This document shows, one piece after another, positions 17,634 through 26,686 of a stretch of DNA of 63,015 nt (the stretch's first letter is position 1; each line of letters starts with the position of its first letter). Position numbers and translations under genes: made by a program. Location: positions 1 to 63,015 of the forward strand of contig NVXG01000009.1 of the NCBI GenBank assembly GCA_002733805.1, read 5' to 3'. Origin of the DNA: Robiginitomaculum sp. (GTDB lineage Bacteria > Pseudomonadota > Alphaproteobacteria > Caulobacterales > Maricaulaceae). Under the pieces are notes generated by a model. The model was not told the origin of the DNA. It was given only the letters and a program-made list of their open reading frames with translations, and did not search any database.

Positions 17634-18770
17634 TTAGCTGGCCAGCAATTCAACGTAAACCGCCATTGTTGCCGCACACATTTTTTCCCGACTGAACTGA
17701 CTTTGCACCCATTTTCGTCCCGCTTGGCCCATTTGCTGGCGATGGGCCATATCCAGCGCCAGGATTTCCGCCAATGCCTCGGCCAGATCGGAAGCAGACC
17801 CCGGTGTGACCAATGTGCCGCCAATGCCATCTTGTAGCGTTTCCAACGAGCCTCCGTGGGCGGTGGCGATCACCGGGCACCCGGCGGCTTGTCCCTCTAC
17901 GGCGACGCGTCCAAAGGCTTCTGGTTCGGTGCTGGCCGAAACCACGATGTCAGACATGGCATAGAGCGCCGCCATGTCAGCCAAATGCCCCGGCAGACTG
18001 ATGGAATGGGCCAAATCATGCTGGTTAATCGATTTGATTAGTTCTGCGTGATATTTATCTCGGCCTTGGGTATCGCCGGGCAAGACCAGTTGGGCCTGTA
18101 TTCCGGCATCGCGTAAGCCGGCCATGGCTTCGATCATGACCAATTGGCCTTTCCAACGGGTCAGACGACCGGGCATGACGATCATCGGTACCTCGGGAGA
18201 ACCCTCAAAGCCAATTTTGCTAAATATCTGTTCGCGGCGAACCGGGTTGATATTAGCCGGGTCCAATGCAGCCATGTCGATGCCGCGCGGGATCACCCGT
18301 ATGCGCTCCGGTGGGGTTTTATGAATTTGCTGAATGTGTGTCGCAACAAATTTTGAATTGGCGATGACCAGATCACCTGCCGCCATCACTGAGTTATAGA
18401 AAGTTTTGATGGCAGAGCCAGAATTATAGGTGCCGTGATAGGTGGTCACAAACGGCAGACCCAGCTTTCTGGCGGCGGCCCGGGTGCTCCATGCGGGTGC
18501 GCGCGAGCGGGCATGCAGGATTTGCCCGCCAAATTCTTTTGTATGGTCAGCAATTGCATGTACATTTTTTCGCATGACAAATAGATTTTTGGAATGAACT
18601 GGCAGCGCCTGAAACTGTCCGCCATCGCGCACCAATTCATGGACCAGCCGCCCACCTTTGGCCAAAACCAGCGATTTGCCACCAGCCTGCACAATGGCCC
18701 GACTGACATCCAGTGTGGTTCGTTCGGCCCCACCGGCAGCCAGTTTTGGAATGATCTGTACAATTTGCAA
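17634..18770 (-). CDS. glycosyltransferase family 4 (GT-B)
   Basis: The protein opens with QIVQIIPKLAAGGAERTTLDVSRAI and contains HARSRAPAWSTR, FVTTYHGTY, VIPRGID, VMPGRLTRWKGQ and the EX7E-type donor-site motif STEPEAFGRVAVEGQAAGCPVI, all typical of GT4 family retaining transferases. The frame extends to 18863, overlapping the divergent hydrolase. TTG 18770, with GAGGA 7 bases upstream, gives 378 residues and removes the overlap. Its role in LPS or other surface glycan synthesis is inferred from family and from the adjacent GT9 gene. Confidence 0.85.
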   Translation of the reverse strand: MQIVQIIPKLAAGGAERTTLDVSRAIVQAGGKSLVLAKGGRLVHELVRDGGQFQALPVHSKNLFVMRKNVHAIADHTKEFGGQILHARSRAPAWSTRAAARKLGLPFVTTYHGTYNSGSAIKTFYNSVMAAGDLVIANSKFVATHIQQIHKTPPERIRVIPRGIDMAALDPANINPVRREQIFSKIGFEGSPEVPMIVMPGRLTRWKGQLVMIEAMAGLRDAGIQAQLVLPGDTQGRDKYHAELIKSINQHDLAHSISLPGHLADMAALYAMSDIVVSASTEPEAFGRVAVEGQAAGCPVIATAHGGSLETLQDGIGGTLVTPGSASDLAEALAEILALDMAHRQQMGQAGRKWVQSQFSREKMCAATMAVYVELLAS

Positions 18771-18832
18771 GGCTGTTCCTCGAGCGGTATTGTTCTTGGG
18801 TACAACACCAAAACCGCAGGAGGCAAGTTCAG

Positions 18833-19561
18833 GTGCATAAACGATTAGAGCATAAAACCACAATCGGTGAAACGATTTGCTATACCAAAACCCAAGGCTC
18901 CAGTCCGACTTTGCTTTGGTTGGGTGGATTTCGTTCTGACATGAACGGCACCAAGGCCGAGTTTATGCATGATCTGGCGGTTCGTGAGAACTTATCTTTT
19001 CTTCGGTTTGACTATTTTGGGCATGGGCTTTCTTCAGGAAAGTTTGAGGATGGCTGTATTTCCAGATGGCGTGATGACGTTTTGGAGGTGGTGGATCATT
19101 TGACCAGTGGCCCGGTGATTTTGCTTGGGTCATCTATGGGCGGGTGGCTGGCGCTATTGGCCGCATTGGCTCGTCCGACTCGGATCAAGGCGTTAGGGCT
19201 CATCGCCCCGGCTTCGGATTTCACCCGGAGCCTGATGTGGGCCGGGTTCGATCAGAAAACCCGCGATGCGATCATGAGTGCCGGAGTGTGGATGCAGGCC
19301 TCGCCCTATGGTCCAACGCCGATCACCCGAAAACTGATCGAAGATGGGGATCAAAACCTACTCATGCACCAACCCATCCAGTTCGAGGGTCCGGTGCGGA
19401 TTTTACAAGGACAATTGGATGATGCGGTGCCTTGGAGGCACGCTGCCAAGCTGGTTGATTTATTGAGCAGCCCAGATGTAGTGTTCAATCTGTCAAAGTC
19501 GGGAGATCATAGCCTGTCCAGCCCGGATGATTTAGTGCGGCTTCAGAGCACCGTGTTGTAG
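18833..19561 (+). CDS. alpha/beta hydrolase
   Basis: A 242-residue single-domain alpha/beta hydrolase starting at GTG. The oxyanion region is LLWLGGF and the nucleophile elbow GSSMGG carries the catalytic Ser. The acid is likely Asp in LDDAVPW and the base His in SGDHSLSS. There is no signal peptide. The closest recognisable group is the cytosolic serine hydrolases of the ABHD10-like type; the substrate is unknown. It is divergent from the GT4 gene across a 62-base gap. Confidence 0.85.
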   Translation: MHKRLEHKTTIGETICYTKTQGSSPTLLWLGGFRSDMNGTKAEFMHDLAVRENLSFLRFDYFGHGLSSGKFEDGCISRWRDDVLEVVDHLTSGPVILLGSSMGGWLALLAALARPTRIKALGLIAPASDFTRSLMWAGFDQKTRDAIMSAGVWMQASPYGPTPITRKLIEDGDQNLLMHQPIQFEGPVRILQGQLDDAVPWRHAAKLVDLLSSPDVVFNLSKSGDHSLSSPDDLVRLQSTVL

Positions 19562-19736
19562 CTAATCGAAACCATTAAGCAAAAATCATGAGTGATTTTG
19601 CGATACTTACCAAATTAGTACTCGATTTGAATGACTTGATGTGCTGATTTTTGACCCTAAAGGCTTGCCGGTTTGCCTTGTGCGGCGCATTGTTAGAGTT
19701 GGGCAAGCCCAAAACGGCTGTTCGAAAGAGGCGTAG

Positions 19737-20387
19737 ATGTATTCTTTTCGTGTTTTGCTGATGGTTCTGGCCGGTCTTCTGGTCGCGCCATTTTCTGTTC
19801 TGGCCCAAACTGCGCGCTATGACGCCTGCATGAATGAGGCCCGGCAACAACCAACCAATGGGTACGAGACGGCTTTGGCTTGGCAGGCTGAAGGCGGCGG
19901 TGCGGCGGCGCGTCATTGCATTGCCTCAGCCTTATTGGGCATGGGTGATTTGCACCGGGCGGCGGATCGATTGGAAAACTTGGGCCACGCTCCGGATATT
20001 TATGATGATGCCTTGCGCGCTAAAATTTTCGGACAGGCTGCCGAGGTCTATTTGCAACTAAACCGGGCGTCTGACGCTTTGGCCAGCATCGAATATGCAC
20101 TGGGCTTTCAGCCGCAAAACTCCAACTTTCAAATTGATCGGGCGCGCAGCTTGGCGGCATTGGGAAAAACCAATGATGCGATCAACCAACTTGATGTGGT
20201 GCTGCAAAAACGTCCCGATCAAGTGCTGGCCCTGACTTTGCGAGCGACTAGCTTGATTGAGTTGCAACAATTGGCCAAGGCAAAAATTGACGTGGATCGG
20301 GCCATGACGCTCAAACCGAATGACATTGATGTGTTATTGTTGCGCGGTGAATTACGCGAAGCCATCAGGTTGGCTACGCCGGGTTGA
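19737..20387 (+). CDS. periplasmic TPR-repeat protein
   Basis: A 216-residue protein with an N-terminal signal peptide (hydrophobic residues 5-20, cleavage likely after VLAQ). About four tetratricopeptide repeats follow (ASALLGMGDLHRAADRLENLG, YLQLNRASDALASIEYALG, SLAALGKTNDAINQLDVVL, TSLIELQQLAKAKIDVDRAM). Probably an adaptor for protein-protein contacts in the periplasm. Its last 14 bases overlap the end of convergent queG. Confidence 0.8.
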   Translation: MYSFRVLLMVLAGLLVAPFSVLAQTARYDACMNEARQQPTNGYETALAWQAEGGGAAARHCIASALLGMGDLHRAADRLENLGHAPDIYDDALRAKIFGQAAEVYLQLNRASDALASIEYALGFQPQNSNFQIDRARSLAALGKTNDAINQLDVVLQKRPDQVLALTLRATSLIELQQLAKAKIDVDRAMTLKPNDIDVLLLRGELREAIRLATPG

Positions 20388-21504
20388 GACCGGTTTTCCA
20401 CTCCTGAGCTACTTGCGGGTCAGTTTCTTGGCGCTGGTATTGTGCCGCTAATTTAGTAAATTCTTCAATGGGTAGTAGCTGAGACAGCGCCCAGATTGCC
20501 ATGGCTCGAACCAATGCAGATGGGTCCGACAGCAGGTTGGTTGCTGGCTTCACCAAGGTTGGATTGCGCGAATTGCCCACGGCAATCAACACATTTCGCA
20601 AGAAGCGATCTCGCCCGGTGCGCTTGATCGGTGAACCAGCAAAGACTTCCCGAAACCCGGCCTCATTCAGTTGGGTTAGATCGGCCAGTTCTGGCAGACT
20701 GGCCCCAGGCCGAGCTTGCAATTTGGCCTCATTCCCGGCCTTCGCATATTTGTTCCACGGGCAAATGGCCAGACAATCATCACAGCCATAAATCCGGTTG
20801 CGCATCGCGGCGCGGTATTTGAGATCAATATGGCCTTTGTGTTCAATGGTCAGATAGGAAATGCAGGCGCGCGCATCCAGTTGATACGGTGCGGTAAATG
20901 CTTGGGTCGGGCAAATGTCGATACAGGCTTGGCACGACCCACAATGATCTTCGGCTGCCATGTCTGTGGGCAATTCGGCTTCGCTTAAAATCACCCCCAA
21001 AAACAGCCATGAGCCAAAATCCCGCGAGACCAGATTGGTGTGCTTGCCCTGCCAGCCCAACCCGGCTTGTGCGGCCAATGGTTTTTCCATCAGCGGGGCC
21101 GTATCGACAAACACTTTTACCGCTTGTCCGGTTTCTCGGTGCAGCCAACCTGCAACTTTTTTGAGGCGCTTTTTGAATAAGTCGTGATAGTCACCACCCC
21201 GCGCATAGACCGAGACATTGCCGTGGGACTTGTGGGTTAGGTCGGATAGCGGATTGTGTTTCGGTCCGTAGTTCAGACCAAAAACAATCGCGGATTTTGC
21301 TTGCGACCACATGGCGTTGGGGTGTTGCCGCCGGTGGGCCTCACGAGGCAGCCAGTCCATATCGCCGTGGTATTTTTGCGCGATAAATTCGTGTAAGCGA
21401 TCCCCGGCGGTCCACGGCCCGGACAAGGCGGTAATGCGCGGCGGGGTCAGACCCTGTTCACTGGCTTGTTGGTTCAGCCCGGCAATCAGGGTCGCATCGG
21501 GCAT
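20374..21504 (-). CDS. queG: epoxyqueuosine reductase
   Basis: QueG reduces epoxyqueuosine to queuosine in tRNA using cobalamin and two 4Fe-4S clusters. The 376 residues carry the family core (PREAHRRQHPNAMWSQAKSAIVFGLNYGP, ARGGDYHD) and both cluster motifs (CGSCQACIDICPTQAF and CDDCLAICPWNKYA). A C-terminal HEAT-like helical segment reads RNVLIAVGNSRNPTLVKP. Length and order match the long QueG form. It ends inside the convergent TPR gene. Confidence 0.95.
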   Translation of the reverse strand: MPDATLIAGLNQQASEQGLTPPRITALSGPWTAGDRLHEFIAQKYHGDMDWLPREAHRRQHPNAMWSQAKSAIVFGLNYGPKHNPLSDLTHKSHGNVSVYARGGDYHDLFKKRLKKVAGWLHRETGQAVKVFVDTAPLMEKPLAAQAGLGWQGKHTNLVSRDFGSWLFLGVILSEAELPTDMAAEDHCGSCQACIDICPTQAFTAPYQLDARACISYLTIEHKGHIDLKYRAAMRNRIYGCDDCLAICPWNKYAKAGNEAKLQARPGASLPELADLTQLNEAGFREVFAGSPIKRTGRDRFLRNVLIAVGNSRNPTLVKPATNLLSDPSALVRAMAIWALSQLLPIEEFTKLAAQYQRQETDPQVAQEWKTGLNPA

Positions 21505-21507
21505 CCC

Positions 21508-22188
21508 TTAAAAATCCAAATTGGTGTAATCAGCAGCCGGTGGAATGCCGGGGAATATGTCTTGTAAGAGTGGCCGAAAGGACGGACGCGATTTCAAGCG
21601 CACATACCAAGATTTGACTAAAGCAAAATCATCAAACGGCACATCGCCAAAATAATCGAGACAAGACAAAGAGGCCATGGCCGACAAATCGGCTAATGTC
21701 AGTTCCGGCCCGGCCAGCCAATTACGGGTTTCAATCAGGTGTTCCAGATACCCCAGATGCAGTTTCAGGTTTTGTTTGCCCTCGCGCATAATTGCTCCAT
21801 CGGGCGCGCCCAGTCCCAACATGGGCTTTTCGACCCGTTCATACAGCAACAAGCCCAAAACTTCAGATTGAAACTTGTCGGAAAACCAACTGAGCAAGCG
21901 TCGAACTTCGGCTCGATCAACCGGGTCTTGTGGCAATAAGGGCGCTGCCGGCCGGGTTTCTTCCAGATATTCAACAATGGCCCGGCTTTCGCAGATTACG
22001 CACGAAAACCCCGGCTCTTCCTCGACCAATACGGGCGGGCGGCCTGATGGGTTGTATTGTTGTAATTTTTTGCCATCGGCCGGCAGGTCAAGTTGGCACG
22101 AGGTAAACGCCAGACGCTTCTCGCCCAAGGCAAGGCGCACTTCGCGCGAACCGGGGTCCAGCGGCCAATGGTACAAGGTCCGTTTCAC
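21508..22188 (-). CDS. glutathione S-transferase family protein
   Basis: A 226-residue protein with an N-terminal thioredoxin-like domain (TLYHWPLDPGSREVRLALGEK, then PVLVEEEPGFSCVICESRAIVEYLEE, the glutathione-binding E-S pair) and an all-helical C-domain (LAGPELTLADLSAMASLSCLDYFG). Substrate unknown. Its GTG start overlaps the stop of the cation-efflux gene by 4 bases, so the two are co-translated; it is followed 3 bases later by queG. Confidence 0.88.
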   Translation of the reverse strand: MKRTLYHWPLDPGSREVRLALGEKRLAFTSCQLDLPADGKKLQQYNPSGRPPVLVEEEPGFSCVICESRAIVEYLEETRPAAPLLPQDPVDRAEVRRLLSWFSDKFQSEVLGLLLYERVEKPMLGLGAPDGAIMREGKQNLKLHLGYLEHLIETRNWLAGPELTLADLSAMASLSCLDYFGDVPFDDFALVKSWYVRLKSRPSFRPLLQDIFPGIPPAADYTNLDF

Positions 22189-23156
22189 GTCTGGTTCTCT
22201 TCACGGCGAAAATGCCCGATGCCGTGTGGCTCGGCTTTACCTTTGGGGTCAGGATGGATCAAAATATCTGCTGCGGGCCAAATTTCCAGCAATCTGCGCT
22301 CCACTTCCACTACAATAGTGTGTGCTGCGGCCAATGTAATGTCCGGGTCTAGGTCCAGATGAAACTGCATATGAACATAAAGCCCGGAGGCGCGGGTGCG
22401 TAATTCGTGGATCGAATAAACCCCCTCTACTTCCATCGTGGTTTTACGGATCTGGGCGCGGTCCACTTGGGGAAGTTCGCGGTCCATCATCTGATCTAGT
22501 CCGCCCTTGGCCACCTGCCATGCGGTATAGACCAGCCACAGCGCGATCCCCAAACCGATCAGCGCATCGGCCATTGGCCAACCGCCGAAGCTGGCCAGAG
22601 ATATCCCGACGATTACCGATACATTGGCCAGCAAATCAGCTTTGTAATGGGCCTGATCCCCGGCTACGGCCAGTGAGCCAGAACGGCGCAATGCAATACC
22701 TTGCAGCCAGACCAGCCCAAGGGTCAGTACAATGGATACCACCATGACACCCAAGGCTAAATTGGTTTGATGTATTGGCGCGGGATGCAACAGGCGCTCT
22801 ACGGCCTCGCGGGCGACTAAAGCTGCCGATATAGCAACCAACAAGGCTTGGAACAATGAGGCAAAGCTCTCTGCCTTGCCGTGTCCGAAACGGTGCTCCT
22901 CATCGGCTGGTTCCGCTGCATAGCGCACCGCAAAAAAAGCAGTGATCGAGGCAACTAAATCCAATCCGGAATCAGCAAAACTGGCCAGCAGGGAAACCGA
23001 ACCGCTTTGGATATAAACCGACAGCTTGGATACCATCAGCACCAAAGCCACCAGCACAGATGCCCAAGTGATCATCCGGGTAACTTTGGCTGCTTCGTGT
23101 GGCACGAAGCGGCCGGGACCGCCATGGCCGCCGGAATGATGTGAATGCGCTGTCAT
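22185..23156 (-). CDS. fieF: cation diffusion facilitator (FieF-like) efflux transporter
   Basis: CDF proteins export divalent metals such as Zn or Fe in exchange for protons. The 323 residues show about six membrane helices. The metal site is visible as D-SGL-D in TM2 (FADSGLDLVAS) and H-YKA-D in TM5 (HYKADLLAN), the pattern of FieF. A cytoplasmic C-terminal domain (IHELRTRASGLYVHMQFHLDLD) follows. The N-terminus begins with a His-rich stretch (TAHSHHSGGHGG) that may bind metal. First gene of a run with the GST and queG. Confidence 0.9.
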   Translation of the reverse strand: MTAHSHHSGGHGGPGRFVPHEAAKVTRMITWASVLVALVLMVSKLSVYIQSGSVSLLASFADSGLDLVASITAFFAVRYAAEPADEEHRFGHGKAESFASLFQALLVAISAALVAREAVERLLHPAPIHQTNLALGVMVVSIVLTLGLVWLQGIALRRSGSLAVAGDQAHYKADLLANVSVIVGISLASFGGWPMADALIGLGIALWLVYTAWQVAKGGLDQMMDRELPQVDRAQIRKTTMEVEGVYSIHELRTRASGLYVHMQFHLDLDPDITLAAAHTIVVEVERRLLEIWPAADILIHPDPKGKAEPHGIGHFRREENQT

Positions 23157-23269
23157 GAAAGTTGGGATACGTGTCCCTTACGTTCGGGTCAAACGGCAAT
23201 TGCCTTGCACCACGCATTCAAACCTGCCAATGGTCCGCGAGAATATTGAATGGCGCCGGAGACAGAGCC

Positions 23270-24082
23270 GTGACACTAATACAGCTTGTTTTATTGGCCA
23301 TCGTGCAGGGTATTACCGAATTTTTGCCGATCTCATCATCGGCACATCTGATTTTGGTGCCCTGGGTGACCGGTGCGGCAGATCAGGGGCCGCTGATTGA
23401 CTTGATGGCCCATTTGGGGACGCTGTTCGCGGTGATTATCTATTTTCGAAAAGACATCTTGTCTATTTTGAGTGCGGGTCTTGGCTTCTTATGTGGTCGA
23501 CGGGACCATCCAGATACCCGTTTGTTTTTATACCTGTTGATCGCAACGCCGTTTTCATTGGTGGTTGGTGGTTTGTTGTTTGCCGCAGACTGGATGCACT
23601 ATTTGCGCGATCCATTGATTATCGGCATTGCCACCATTTTTTTTGGGTTGGTGCTGTGGGTCAGCGATCGGTTTTTTGAACAATCCGGCTCCGTAGAGGC
23701 CCGGGGTTTTTCCGCACCTGTGATCATCGGGCTGGCTCAGGTTTTGGCCTTTATTCCCGGCACATCGCGCTCTGGCATTACCATGACGGCGGCCCGGTTT
23801 TTGGGGGTGGAGCGCCTCGAAGCAGCACGGTTTTCCATGCTCCTGGCCATTCCCCTGTTGGGGGCGGGCGGCAGCCTTGCTTTGCTCGACCTGATGATGA
23901 GTGATCCAGTGGCAGGCAGTCCGGGCTTGCTCGACGGCTTGGTGGTAGCGGCGCTTTCGGCGATTACCGCGTGGATCGCCATATCCTTGTTAATGCGCTT
24001 GGTGGCCCGGATCGGATTTTTGCCGTTTGTGCTGTACCGGATGGTTATGGGTGTGGTGATCTTGGGCTTTGTTTTTCTCTAA
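23270..24082 (+). CDS. uppP: undecaprenyl-diphosphate phosphatase
   Basis: UppP (BacA) recycles undecaprenyl pyrophosphate, the lipid carrier for peptidoglycan, in the inner membrane. From GTG 23270 (GGAG 8 bases upstream) it has 270 residues, the usual length. The signatures are QGITEFLPISSSAHL near the N-terminus and PGTSRSGITMTAAR in the middle, with about eight membrane helices. The open frame extends to 23162 but that extension lacks family similarity. Confidence 0.95.
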   Translation: MTLIQLVLLAIVQGITEFLPISSSAHLILVPWVTGAADQGPLIDLMAHLGTLFAVIIYFRKDILSILSAGLGFLCGRRDHPDTRLFLYLLIATPFSLVVGGLLFAADWMHYLRDPLIIGIATIFFGLVLWVSDRFFEQSGSVEARGFSAPVIIGLAQVLAFIPGTSRSGITMTAARFLGVERLEAARFSMLLAIPLLGAGGSLALLDLMMSDPVAGSPGLLDGLVVAALSAITAWIAISLLMRLVARIGFLPFVLYRMVMGVVILGFVFL

Positions 24083-24090
24083 GCCAGCGA

Positions 24091-25053
24091 TCAGGCGGTG
24101 CGTTTTTCGTGAAACTGGCCATAACGCCGAAACCGGACCAAGGCTGATGGTACAATGGCTTGTACGGTTTCCAATGATTTTATCCCGAGGTCTGACAGAG
24201 CCAAGGCATCGTCAGCCACTACATTGTCTTTGCCCAGCAAAATGACCTGATCGCGAGTCAGGAACGGATCAACAAACGGAAGCATGCCCAACATTTCTCC
24301 GATAAATCCGAGAATACGTGCAAAGAAATCCGGTACCGGTAGGATTACCCGCCGCCGGTCAATTTGCTCAACGGTAAAGGCAACGATCTGACCCAGCGTC
24401 AAAGTTTCAGGGCCGCCCAGCTCATACGTTTTTGCCGCAGCATCGCTGCTGTCTAATGCGGCCATGACCGCCTTGGCCACATCCCCAACATAAACCGGTT
24501 GCATTTTAGTGTCCGCGCCCGGCACCGGTATAATCGGTGTCATTCGGGCCAGACCGGCAAAGCGTTCAAACAATCCGTCACCGGGGCCAAAAAGCACTGA
24601 TGGACGTAATATGGTTGCGGACGCAAAGGCTTCGCGGACCAATCGTTCGCCTTTGCCTTTGCTGCGAGCATAGCTCGATTTCGATTGTTCATCAGCGCCA
24701 ATGGCCGAAACATGGATCATCTGGCTGGCACCAACCGCGGCTGCGGCCTTGGCGATGCTTCCAGCTCCAATGGCATGCAGGGAAGAAAATTTCTGGCGGC
24801 CGGTCTCGATTAGAACACCGACCAGATTGATCACAATCTGCGCGCCCTCGACCGCTTGTGCCACTGATATTTGCGAGCGAATATTGGTCTGGACCAATTG
24901 CACTTGCCCGACATCGCCCTCGACCCGTAGCTCAATGGCTTGATGGGGCCGGCGAACCGCAACGCGAACCCGCCATCCATCTCGGCACAATGCGCGGACC
25001 ACTTGTCGGCCCAAAAACCCGGATCCACCGAATACCACTGCCAGTTTGCGCAT
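24091..25053 (-). CDS. complex I NDUFA9-like NAD(P)H-binding protein
   Basis: A 320-residue atypical short-chain reductase-like protein. The Rossmann motif is VFGGSGFLGRQVVRALCRDGW at the N-terminus, followed by the NDUFA9-subfamily segments INLVGVLIETGRQKFSSLHAIGA, HVSAIGADEQSKSSYARSKGKGE, ILRPSVLFGPGDGLFERFA and YELGGPETLTLGQIV. Relatives bind NADPH and are linked to respiratory complex I assembly in mitochondria; the bacterial role is less defined. Convergent with uppP, with only 8 bases between. Confidence 0.88.
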   Translation of the reverse strand: MRKLAVVFGGSGFLGRQVVRALCRDGWRVRVAVRRPHQAIELRVEGDVGQVQLVQTNIRSQISVAQAVEGAQIVINLVGVLIETGRQKFSSLHAIGAGSIAKAAAAVGASQMIHVSAIGADEQSKSSYARSKGKGERLVREAFASATILRPSVLFGPGDGLFERFAGLARMTPIIPVPGADTKMQPVYVGDVAKAVMAALDSSDAAAKTYELGGPETLTLGQIVAFTVEQIDRRRVILPVPDFFARILGFIGEMLGMLPFVDPFLTRDQVILLGKDNVVADDALALSDLGIKSLETVQAIVPSALVRFRRYGQFHEKRTA

Positions 25054-25217
25054 CTGTCTGCCTCGCTTTATGGGTCAAATTGCTTGGTTACCGAACTAGC
25101 GCGCCAGCGCTCGCCTGTCCATGCGCTTGTTTGGCACGCCAGCGGCTTGGCAAAGAATTGCATTTGCCCGATTGACCCGGCCGACCATCATCGGTATTTG
25201 ACCTGCTCGCAATCAGT

Positions 25218-25304
<87 letters not shown>

Positions 25305-25417
25305 TTTGTTTATTCGGCAAGGTCCGATAAAGTCCAATAAATCTTTGAAAAACAATCAATTCGGTGGTATGTTCGTCCAGTAGCGTCCGATGCGGTGGGG
25401 GTATATCCGGGCCAATT

Positions 25418-25477
25418 GGGGGTTTATTTGGGGCTTTAGTATATTAAACCCCCACGCGTATGGGGTTTATTTAGGGG
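25418..25477. repeat. G-rich repeats near attL, possible integrase arm sites
   Basis: GGGGGTTTATTTGGGG (25418-25433) and GGGGTTTATTTAGGGG (25462-25477) are near-identical direct repeats. Between them AAACCCC (25446-25452) is an inverted partner of GGGGTTT. They lie just before the integrase start and share AATTGGGGG with a site near the other island end (36389-36397). Arm-type binding by integrase or excisionase is the likely use, by inference. Confidence 0.5.
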
Positions 25478-25481
25478 TAGT

Positions 25482-26663
25482 ATGCCGTTAACGAACACAA
25501 AATTGAAAGCTCTGAAACCAAAGGCCAAGCCTTACAAGCTCGCGGATTATGATGGATTGGCTATTTTGGTTACGCCAAATGGCTCAAAACTTTGGAAATT
25601 CAAGTTTCGGATAGAAGGCATGGAGAAAAGCCTTTCCTTTGGTAAATATCCGTATGTTTCCTTATTACAGGCGCGTGATATGCGCGACGCTGCACGCTCA
25701 CATATTGTAAAAGGGGTTGACCCGGCAGCTTTGAAGCGGGATCGAAAAAACAGTCAAAAAGCGATTAGTGAGCATACATTCGCGAGATTTGCCGAGAGAT
25801 ACCTTACAAAGCGTGTGAAGGAAGGTAAGTCCGAGGCGACACTTAAGAAAACAGAATGGTTGTTGCGGCTGGCAATGGTCGACTTTGGCGATATGCCGGT
25901 CAATGAGATTAACGCCCAAACCGTTCTAAAGACACTCAAGAAACGTGAGGTAAAGGGGCATTATGAAACCGTGCGCCGAATGAAATCAACGATTAGCGCG
26001 GTGTTTCGTTATGCAGTGGCTTCGGGTGTGGCCGAGAATGACCCGACCTTTGCCCTAAAAGATGCCTTGATCCGCCCGATAACCAAGCACCGCGCGGCCA
26101 TAACGGATAAAGCCAAACTCAAAGAGTATTTGCATGCGCTAGAAAATTACGGTGGAAAGGCCGAAACAAAAATTGGGTTACAATTGCTTATGCTCTTCGC
26201 CTGTCGACCGGGTGAAATTCGCAAAGCCCATTGGGACGAATTTGATCTTGAAGAACGAGTTTGGCACGTTCCAGCCGAGCGCATGAAAATGCGAAAACCC
26301 CATAATGTTCCATTGAGTAATGAAGCGCTGGCCCTGTTAGAGCAACTCAATACGCTGACAGGTTGGTCGAACCAGCTCTTCCCATCACAAGGCAATCCCA
26401 AAAAGCCGATTAGTGAAAACACCTTAAACCAAGCCTTGCGCCGAATGGGCTTTGGCCCGGAAGAAGTGACCTCCCACGGTTTTCGCTCAACCTTCTCAAC
26501 CTTTGCCAACGAAAGCGGCCTTTGGAGCCCCGACGCCATAGAAGCTTATTGCGCTCGACAAGACCGCAATACAGTGCGTCGCGCCTATAATCGAAGCCAG
26601 TATTGGGACGAGCGAGTGAAATTGGCGGAATGGTGGGCAAATAAACTTAAAAGCATAATTTGA
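25482..26663 (+). CDS. P4-type tyrosine integrase
   Basis: A 393-residue integrase. The N-terminal DUF4102 arm-binding domain is seen in LTNTKLKALKPKAKPYKLADYDGLAILVTPNGSK. A SAM-like core-binding domain follows, then a catalytic domain with Arg in CRPGEIRKAHWDEFD, H-x-x-R in SHGFRSTFSTFANE and the terminal Tyr near RRAYNRSQYWDERVKL. The usual box-II His of the GH motif region is divergent. Such enzymes insert islands at tRNA 3' ends, consistent with tRNA-Leu 177 bases upstream. Confidence 0.93.
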   Translation: MPLTNTKLKALKPKAKPYKLADYDGLAILVTPNGSKLWKFKFRIEGMEKSLSFGKYPYVSLLQARDMRDAARSHIVKGVDPAALKRDRKNSQKAISEHTFARFAERYLTKRVKEGKSEATLKKTEWLLRLAMVDFGDMPVNEINAQTVLKTLKKREVKGHYETVRRMKSTISAVFRYAVASGVAENDPTFALKDALIRPITKHRAAITDKAKLKEYLHALENYGGKAETKIGLQLLMLFACRPGEIRKAHWDEFDLEERVWHVPAERMKMRKPHNVPLSNEALALLEQLNTLTGWSNQLFPSQGNPKKPISENTLNQALRRMGFGPEEVTSHGFRSTFSTFANESGLWSPDAIEAYCARQDRNTVRRAYNRSQYWDERVKLAEWWANKLKSII

Positions 26664-26686
26664 AATATTGAACTTTTCGCAAGCAT

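Noticed and set aside
23162..23269. UppP starting at 23162
   Set aside because: The extra 36 residues are not membrane-like; GTG 23270 has a good ribosome site and gives the family N-terminus.
25418..25477. CRISPR-like repeat array near attL
   Set aside because: Only two units with unequal spacing and no cas gene; integrase arm sites explain them better.
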